From CAIPSZ01 sp038065015 (GTDB lineage: Bacteria > Patescibacteriota > Patescibacteriia > PEXW01), in assembly GCA_038065015.1 (NCBI GenBank), contig JBBTRU010000056.1, positions 1 through 36,610 of the forward strand: DNA of 36,610 bases, written 5' to 3'. Each line of letters opens with the position of its first letter. The stretch's first letter is position 1. The notes below the pieces were generated by a model that saw only the letters and a program-made list of their open reading frames with translations, did not search any database and was not told the DNA's origin. Below are positions 32,566 to 36,610 of the stretch, one piece after another. The translations under genes and the position numbers were made by a program.

Positions 32566-33290
32566 AGACGTGGGGCGATAAGCGGGAGGAAGCGAAGGCG
32601 GAGTAAGAAAAGCGTTGCAAACATCTGCAGGCTGGTGCGGAAGAGTTGTACGGGTGTGCCGAGGATGGCCGAACGCGAACGGTCTACCCAGTGGGTCGGC
32701 ATTTCAACAATAGCCGCGTCGGCCCGGCGAGCCAAGAGGAGCAGCTCGACGTCGAAGGCCATATTCCGAACGCGCGCGTGCGGCAGGATGCGTTGGAGCA
32801 AGGTTTTGGAAAAAATCTTTGCCCCGCACTGCGTATCGCGATACGGAAACCAGAAAAGGGTTTTTACCAAGGCGGCAAACGTTAGGCTGGCGAGCGTGCG
32901 GCTAAAGGCGCGGTTCTGCACCACTGCACCAGGTGCCCAGCGGGAAGCAATAACCCCATCGGATGCACCAAGTGCCTGCTCGAGCTTCTGGAACTCTTCG
33001 GGGCTGGTAGAACCATCGGCATCGAGGTAGCCAACGTAGTCACCCGTGGCCAGTGCCAAGCCCGTCCGGACGGCGACCGCCTTCCCGACTGGTTCGGAAA
33101 TAACGTGCACGCGGATGTTTGAGTGCTGCTGCTGGTACTGCATAACCAGCGCGACCGTACCGTCGGTGCAGCCGTTGGGAACGATGATGAATTCCGTACG
33201 CAATGGGAAAGAACGCAGATAGGCATCCAGCGTCTGGCCAATTCTCTCTGCTTCGTTGTACGCCGGAATGACTATGGAAAGCATGCGCAT
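32562..33290 (-). CDS. Polyprenyl/dolichyl-phosphate glucosyltransferase, ALG5-like GT2
   Basis: The 242-residue GT2 starts MRMLSIVIPAYNEAERIGQT and carries IIVPNGCTDGT, GKAVAVRTGL, YLDADGSTSPEEF (metal-binding DxD), RDTQCGAKIF and an Asp/Glu-rich catalytic segment NMAFDVELLLLA. It ends in hydrophobic basic residues that may touch the membrane. ALG5 relatives transfer glucose to polyprenyl phosphate, and a GtrA flippase-like gene lies just upstream. The ATG at 33290 is only five bases after a U-tract hairpin; an ATG two codons later is an alternative. It is the first gene of the right-hand minus-strand group. Confidence 0.88.
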   Translation of the reverse strand: MRMLSIVIPAYNEAERIGQTLDAYLRSFPLRTEFIIVPNGCTDGTVALVMQYQQQHSNIRVHVISEPVGKAVAVRTGLALATGDYVGYLDADGSTSPEEFQKLEQALGASDGVIASRWAPGAVVQNRAFSRTLASLTFAALVKTLFWFPYRDTQCGAKIFSKTLLQRILPHARVRNMAFDVELLLLARRADAAIVEMPTHWVDRSRSAILGTPVQLFRTSLQMFATLFLLRLRFLPLIAPRL

Positions 33291-33296
33291 GACTTG

Positions 33297-33317
33297 AAAA
33301 AACACCCCTTGAGGGTG
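33297..33317 (-). terminator. Hairpin with U-tract just before the ALG5-like GT2
   Basis: On the minus strand CACCC (33317-33313), a five-base loop, and GGGTG (33307-33303) are followed by six T residues (33302-33297), an intrinsic-terminator layout with a short stem. It would stop read-through from the GtrA operon. It also starts at the predicted first transcribed base of the next promoter, so new transcripts may carry it as a 5' hairpin. Confidence 0.55.
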
Positions 33318-33322
33318 CAATG

Positions 33323-33351
33323 ACTGTAACATTTTTGTACGTTTATGGCAA
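33323..33351 (-). promoter_or_regulatory. Putative sigma-70 promoter of the right minus-strand glycan operon
   Basis: On the minus strand TTGCCA (33351-33346) and TACAGT (33328-33323) are 17 bases apart, a 5/6 and 4/6 match to consensus. Transcription should start near 33316-33317, at the base of the U-tract hairpin, about 27 bases before the GT2 ATG. Confidence 0.55.
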
Positions 33352-33367
33352 ATGCACGATTTACATG

Positions 33368-33449
33368 CGTAGGGGCAGAGCTTGCCTGTCCCGCCGATGG
33401 CGGTGGCTCTGCCCATGTGTATTCGGGTCGAGCAAGCTCGACCCCTACG
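33368..33449. repeat. REP-like composite palindrome
   Basis: The element is bounded by CGTAGGGG (33368-33375) and its complement CCCCTACG (33442-33449). Inside are two palindromes: GGGCAGAGC with GCTCTGCCC around a CCGCC/GGCGG core, and the near-perfect GGGTCGAGC-AA-GCTCGACCC (33425-33444). Such nested GC-rich palindromes between genes resemble REP/BIME elements that are moved by RAYT transposases. It lies downstream of gtrA on the minus strand and may protect or end that transcript. No RAYT gene is in the window. Confidence 0.7.
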
Positions 33450-33496
33450 TCTCTATGTCATGCAGCGAAGGCTGTACATACCTCGCGTACCTTCTC

Positions 33497-33532
33497 CCTG
33501 CCCGCGCAGGCACGGAGACCTGCGCTAGGTCT
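33497..33532. repeat. Second REP-like palindrome cluster
   Basis: Overlapping inverted repeats can form alternative stems: CCTGC/GCAGG (33497-33510), GCGCAGG/CCTGCGC (33504-33525) and AGACCT/AGGTCT (33516-33532). The last overlaps the gtrA stop by two bases. With the element at 33368-33449 it fills most of the only long gap in this part of the window. Confidence 0.55.
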
Positions 33533-33953
33533 ACGCTTTATGTTCTACCGCTTTAAACGCCCAGAGCTTTCCACCAATAAAATTCCAACTCAAGACCAGT
33601 ATAACGGCGGCGGCTTTGCTTATGACCCGGGAATTTGTTACGGGCAAGAACACCCCGACAATGAGCTCGCTCAACCCCAATCCCACCAAAGCGACTACTA
33701 AAAATCTCGAAGCCTGCTGCCAGCGACGTTGATCGGCTGACCGAAAGGTCCACCGGCGATTGAGCAGAAAACTATTGGAAAAACCTCCGGCAAAGGCCAG
33801 GGCATTCGCAAGCAACGGCCGGTCGGCAAACCATACCACCCAACTGGTGAGCGAGAAAAAAATGATCCAGTCTACCGCCGTGTTGGCAAAGCCCACAATG
33901 CTAAAACGGACAAATTGACGGGTGGTCGGATGGCTGATGAAGCGTTGGATCAT
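33531..33953 (-). CDS. GtrA-like flippase or anchor protein
   Basis: The 140-residue protein has four predicted helices (about 15-43, 45-65, 82-103 and 109-129), RFSIVGFANTAVDW at the first helix and the family motif NRRWTF (65-70). GtrA-family proteins are thought to flip or help use undecaprenyl-phosphate-linked glucose made by a GT2 partner; the ALG5-like GT2 downstream would be that partner, though it has its own promoter. The start overlaps the protease stop as ATGA, so it is translated with the protease. It may equally support a surface-protein glycosylation step. Confidence 0.92.
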   Translation of the reverse strand: MIQRFISHPTTRQFVRFSIVGFANTAVDWIIFFSLTSWVVWFADRPLLANALAFAGGFSNSFLLNRRWTFRSADQRRWQQASRFLVVALVGLGLSELIVGVFLPVTNSRVISKAAAVILVLSWNFIGGKLWAFKAVEHKA

Positions 33954-36091
33954 TGGGCGCTGATGGTGCCGACGGTAATGCCCGTGGTGGAGCGCGCGCT
34001 GTAGGCGTTAAAGGCTGCCAAGCGCGTGCGGCCAAGATTGGTAAACACGCGCACTTCGGGTTTTGCCCCCGGGCCAGTGCCGGTTATGATGTCCGGCGTC
34101 CCATCGCCGTCAATGTCGCCCGTCGCCAGATTCACTCCCCCCCGTTGGCTGGTGGCGTACGCCGCAAACTCCCGCTGCAGCGTACCGGTGCTGTTGAAGA
34201 TGCGCACGCGCGGACTGCCGGTGGCCAAACCAACAATAATCTCGGCTTTGCCATCGGCCGTGAGATCGCCAGCCGTGAGCGTGACGCCCGTCGTTATATT
34301 CGTTGGAAAAACGCGGAAGGATCGCTGGAGTGTTCCCCCTCCCGAGAAAATTGCTACGCGCGGATCTTTGGCAAATTTCGAAATAATAATTTCGCTCGTA
34401 CCATTGCCATCAGTATCAGCCACCGCCACCCGAACGCCACCGGTGTAGGTTTTGGTAAAAGCGAAAAATTGACGAATCAGCGTACCCGAACCGTTAAATA
34501 CCCGGACTTGTGCCGAGCCCGTGGCTGTCCCAACGACAATCTCCTCGGTGCCGTCGCCATCCAAATCGCCGGTGGCATGCACCACGCCCCCGCGAAAAGC
34601 CGTGGGGTAGGCCAAGAACGAGCGAAGCTGCTTGCCCAGCCGGTTAAACACGCGCAGCCGCGGTTCCACGCCCTTGCCGAAAGAAGTGACGTACTCTTCC
34701 TGCGCATCACCCGAAACATTGCCCGCGGTCACAAAACCGTCGGCCCGAGCACCCGCATTGCTGCCGTTGAGAAATTGCCGCTGCACCTTGCCCGTGGCAG
34801 CGTACTCGCGCACGCGCGGGGTATCGCCGAGCAGCGGGAAGGTGAGAATATTCTGCTTGGCAAACTGCGCCAGCTGCACGCTGTCGAGCAGGGTAGCAAT
34901 GTGCAACCGGCCGGCGCCCAGTTTTGCCGCGTAGGTTGGCTCGCTGGCCGCAAGAGAAAATGCGGACTGCTTGAGCAGTGCTTCAACGGCATCCACGCCA
35001 AGATCCGGCCCGGCGGCACGCAAGAGCACGGCCGCGCCGGCCACAAAGGGCGAAGCAACCGACGTGCCATACCAGCCCGCGCCGCTCACCTGGGAATAGC
35101 CCTGGTCGGGCGAGTAGAAAAATGTGCTGTACACATTCTCCCCGGGCGCGGCAATGTCCACGCACGAGCCGTAGTTCGAAAATGTCGAACGGGTATTACT
35201 CGGGCTCACCGACCCGACCCCAATGACGCCGGCGTAGCAGGCCGGGTAGCGGGGTGAGCTATCCAGGTCCACCCCTTCGTTCCCTGCCGCGGCAATAACC
35301 AGCACTCCGGCAGCGTGCGCCTCATCCAGGGCGGCGACGAGCGTTGCACTTGTCCCTTCGCCCACGAAGCTTAAGTTGATAATCTTTGCCCCGGCCGCAA
35401 CCGCGTACCGTACGCCTTGGGCCACCGTGACCGTGGACCCAGACCCGGTGCTATCGAGTACGCGCACGGCCATGATGGTTGCTTCCCAGGCCACGCCCGT
35501 CCCCGCGACGCCGTTATTCCCTTGGGCCCCAATAATCCCGGCAATGACCGTGCCATGGTTAATCCCTGCGACCGTAGCGCCCGGCGTTACCTGCGGCCGC
35601 GGATCTCTTGACCCTTCGATAAAGTTCCAGCCGTGCACATCGTCCACGTACCCGTTCGCATCGTCGTCCACGCTATTGCCGGCAATTTCCTTGGGATTCG
35701 TCCACAGGTTGCCCGCCAAATCCGGATTCGTAATATCGACCCCCGAGTCGAGCACGGCCACCACCACGCTGCTGGCATCGGTACGGGTATTCCAGGCTGT
35801 CGGGGCACCAATGGTGCTCAAGGCCGCCTGCTGGGTATAGTCCGGGTCGTTCGGGACTCCTGCCATGCGGTACGTTACGTCAGGCTCAGCCGCAACCACC
35901 CCGGGCAACGCTCGGGCTTGGGCAAGTGCAGCCGAAAGGCTCGGTGCGGCAACCACACGTGATTCTAAGCCGCCCGCTTGCCGGGTAAGCACCAGCCGGT
36001 AGGGCTGCAGTGTTGCAGCGTGCGCATCGGCAACGGTCAAATGGAGAATAAGTGCAATACCAAAAAGCACACCGCCAATAACCTTGCTCAT
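33950..36091 (-). CDS. Secreted subtilisin-like (S8) protease with FG-GAP propeller
   Basis: The 713-residue protein has a signal peptide (residues 1-26), an I9-like propeptide (about 29-77) and a subtilase domain with Asp115 (VLDSGVD), His179 (INHGTVIAGI), oxyanion Asn271 (AAAGNEG) and Ser344 (GTSVASPF). From about 425 come repeats of exactly 50 residues (near 453, 503, 553, 603, 653) with GDLDGDGTEEI and QVRVFNGSG patterns, typical of FG-GAP/VCBS beta-propeller blades that bind calcium. The C-terminus ends on the first strand of a further blade, which could close with residues 425-450. It probably works at the cell surface, with the propeller binding protein or glycan. It overlaps its neighbours as ATGA on both sides. 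Confidence 0.95.
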   Translation of the reverse strand: MSKVIGGVLFGIALILHLTVADAHAATLQPYRLVLTRQAGGLESRVVAAPSLSAALAQARALPGVVAAEPDVTYRMAGVPNDPDYTQQAALSTIGAPTAWNTRTDASSVVVAVLDSGVDITNPDLAGNLWTNPKEIAGNSVDDDANGYVDDVHGWNFIEGSRDPRPQVTPGATVAGINHGTVIAGIIGAQGNNGVAGTGVAWEATIMAVRVLDSTGSGSTVTVAQGVRYAVAAGAKIINLSFVGEGTSATLVAALDEAHAAGVLVIAAAGNEGVDLDSSPRYPACYAGVIGVGSVSPSNTRSTFSNYGSCVDIAAPGENVYSTFFYSPDQGYSQVSGAGWYGTSVASPFVAGAAVLLRAAGPDLGVDAVEALLKQSAFSLAASEPTYAAKLGAGRLHIATLLDSVQLAQFAKQNILTFPLLGDTPRVREYAATGKVQRQFLNGSNAGARADGFVTAGNVSGDAQEEYVTSFGKGVEPRLRVFNRLGKQLRSFLAYPTAFRGGVVHATGDLDGDGTEEIVVGTATGSAQVRVFNGSGTLIRQFFAFTKTYTGGVRVAVADTDGNGTSEIIISKFAKDPRVAIFSGGGTLQRSFRVFPTNITTGVTLTAGDLTADGKAEIIVGLATGSPRVRIFNSTGTLQREFAAYATSQRGGVNLATGDIDGDGTPDIITGTGPGAKPEVRVFTNLGRTRLAAFNAYSARSTTGITVGTISAQ

Positions 36092-36610
36092 GGCGTCGTC
36101 ACCTCCAGAGTCACGGGCACGCTTTGCTCTTTGCCATCGCGGCGGTACGTGAGGGTGGCGACGCCTCGGGCAACAACCGCTTGCACCGCGTCCGAAAGCG
36201 AGTAGGTAGACGTGAGCACCTGGTCGTTGACCTTCAGGATTACATCGCCCGAACGCACACCCGCGCGCTCCGCCGGACTTTTGGCTTTGACGGCGGGGGT
36301 GGTGTTATCGCCCGCAATCAGGGCGCCGGCATCCCCTTCGGCCGCCGGTTTAATAAGCAGGCCTTTCGCCACCGCCAAATCGATATACCGCACGCCGAGA
36401 ATGTTCCGGCTCACCCCGCCGGTCTTCTGCATGCGCTGCAGTCCGCTCTGGATAGTGTTGACCGGTATGCAATCTCCGTCCGTGCCCGTATGAATGCACA
36501 CAATTTTTCCGTCCGTGGTAAACACTGGTGCCCCGGCAATCTCCAGGGCGGCTTTGGTCTGCAGCAGCGTATGCAGGCGCTCGCTCGAGCGCAGCAGGTC
36601 GGCGCGGCTA
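36088..36610 (-). CDS. C-terminal part of an HtrA/DegP-like protein with PDZ domain, serine replaced
   Basis: The last 173 codons are visible; the gene enters from the right edge. The first residues align with the end of an S1C trypsin-like domain: ADLLRSSERLHTLLQ, then AALEIAGAPVFTTDGKIV. In HtrA proteins this segment is AALNPGNSGGPLLN with the catalytic Ser; here AGAP replaces SGGP, so the Ser is Ala (codon 36535-36537). IPVNTIQSGLQRMQKTG and SRNILGVRYIDL lead into a PDZ domain ending RDGKEQSVPVTLE. It is therefore likely a non-catalytic PDZ protein. Its TGA overlaps the start of the secreted subtilase, so the two are coupled and may act together. Confidence 0.8.
   Translation of the reverse strand, partial: SRADLLRSSERLHTLLQTKAALEIAGAPVFTTDGKIVCIHTGTDGDCIPVNTIQSGLQRMQKTGGVSRNILGVRYIDLAVAKGLLIKPAAEGDAGALIAGDNTTPAVKAKSPAERAGVRSGDVILKVNDQVLTSTYSLSDAVQAVVARGVATLTYRRDGKEQSVPVTLEVTTP

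Noticed and set aside
33953..35257. Long open frame of over 400 codons on the plus strand opposite the subtilase
   Set aside because: It lies wholly antisense to a gene with intact catalytic and repeat motifs, has no recognisable domain, and arises from the GC-rich codon pattern of the real gene.
1..36610. Recoded genetic code with TGA as glycine (Gracilibacteria/Absconditabacteria)
   Set aside because: TGA ends many genes at exact ATGA or TGATG overlaps, and the proteins end at expected family lengths there.
1..36610. CRISPR array, tRNA, rRNA or insertion sequence
   Set aside because: No regular spaced direct repeats, cloverleaf-like segment, rRNA sequence or transposase motif was seen by eye on either strand.

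Overview
The window reads as chromosomal DNA of an uncultivated bacterium, most likely a Candidate Phyla Radiation (Patescibacteria) lineage. This is an inference from style: very tight operons, many ATGA or TGATG stop/start overlaps, small or unfamiliar membrane proteins, few strong Shine-Dalgarno sites, and typical companions such as DUF2304, GtrA and CgeB-like proteins. TGA acts as a stop at many junctions, so the recoded Gracilibacteria/Absconditabacteria code does not apply. No rRNA, tRNA, CRISPR array or IS element was seen, and no gene-free gap exceeds 300 bases.

Almost everything concerns a secreted polysaccharide. (A) 1-4558, minus strand: three unknown membrane or envelope proteins, then dTDP-sugar genes rfbC and rfbB with a hicBA toxin-antitoxin pair lodged between them behind its own consensus promoter. 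A fragment of another gene lies at the left edge. (B) 4592-23649, plus strand: one long operon starting from a textbook sigma-70 promoter. It opens with gmd, a ColD-like dehydratase (His replacing the PLP lysine) and a GDP-fucose/colitose synthase, which together predict GDP-L-colitose. A CgeB-like glycosyltransferase follows. Next is an unusual cassette of cupin, ATP-grasp, SDR, class III PLP enzyme and DegT aminotransferase. Then come glycosyltransferases, a Wzm/Wzt ABC exporter with a carbohydrate-binding tail, a GT11 fuco/colitosyltransferase, and more GT2/GT4 enzymes around an SDR. (C) 23675-33290, minus strand, converging on B: a GT2, a UXS-like decarboxylase, a GalE-like epimerase, a nucleotide-sugar dehydrogenase split by a 478-residue intein, a second GT2, DUF2304, a GT4 and a large polytopic membrane protein. 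(D) 33291-33530: REP-like palindromes, a terminator-like hairpin and a promoter. (E) 33531-36610, minus strand: GtrA, a secreted subtilase with a C-terminal FG-GAP propeller, and the end of an HtrA-like protein whose catalytic serine is replaced by alanine.

Together the genes make activated deoxy-, amino- and uronic-acid-type sugars, assemble them on a lipid carrier with about eleven glycosyltransferases, and export the chain through Wzm/Wzt. The most notable points are the intein inserted exactly before the catalytic cysteine of the dehydrogenase, the predicted colitose branch with a GT11 transferase, the unassigned ATP-grasp/aminotransferase cassette, and the pseudoprotease/subtilase pair. 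The outer parts, especially beyond about 30 kb, look more GC-rich than the central glycosyltransferase stretch, as is common in exchanged glycan loci.
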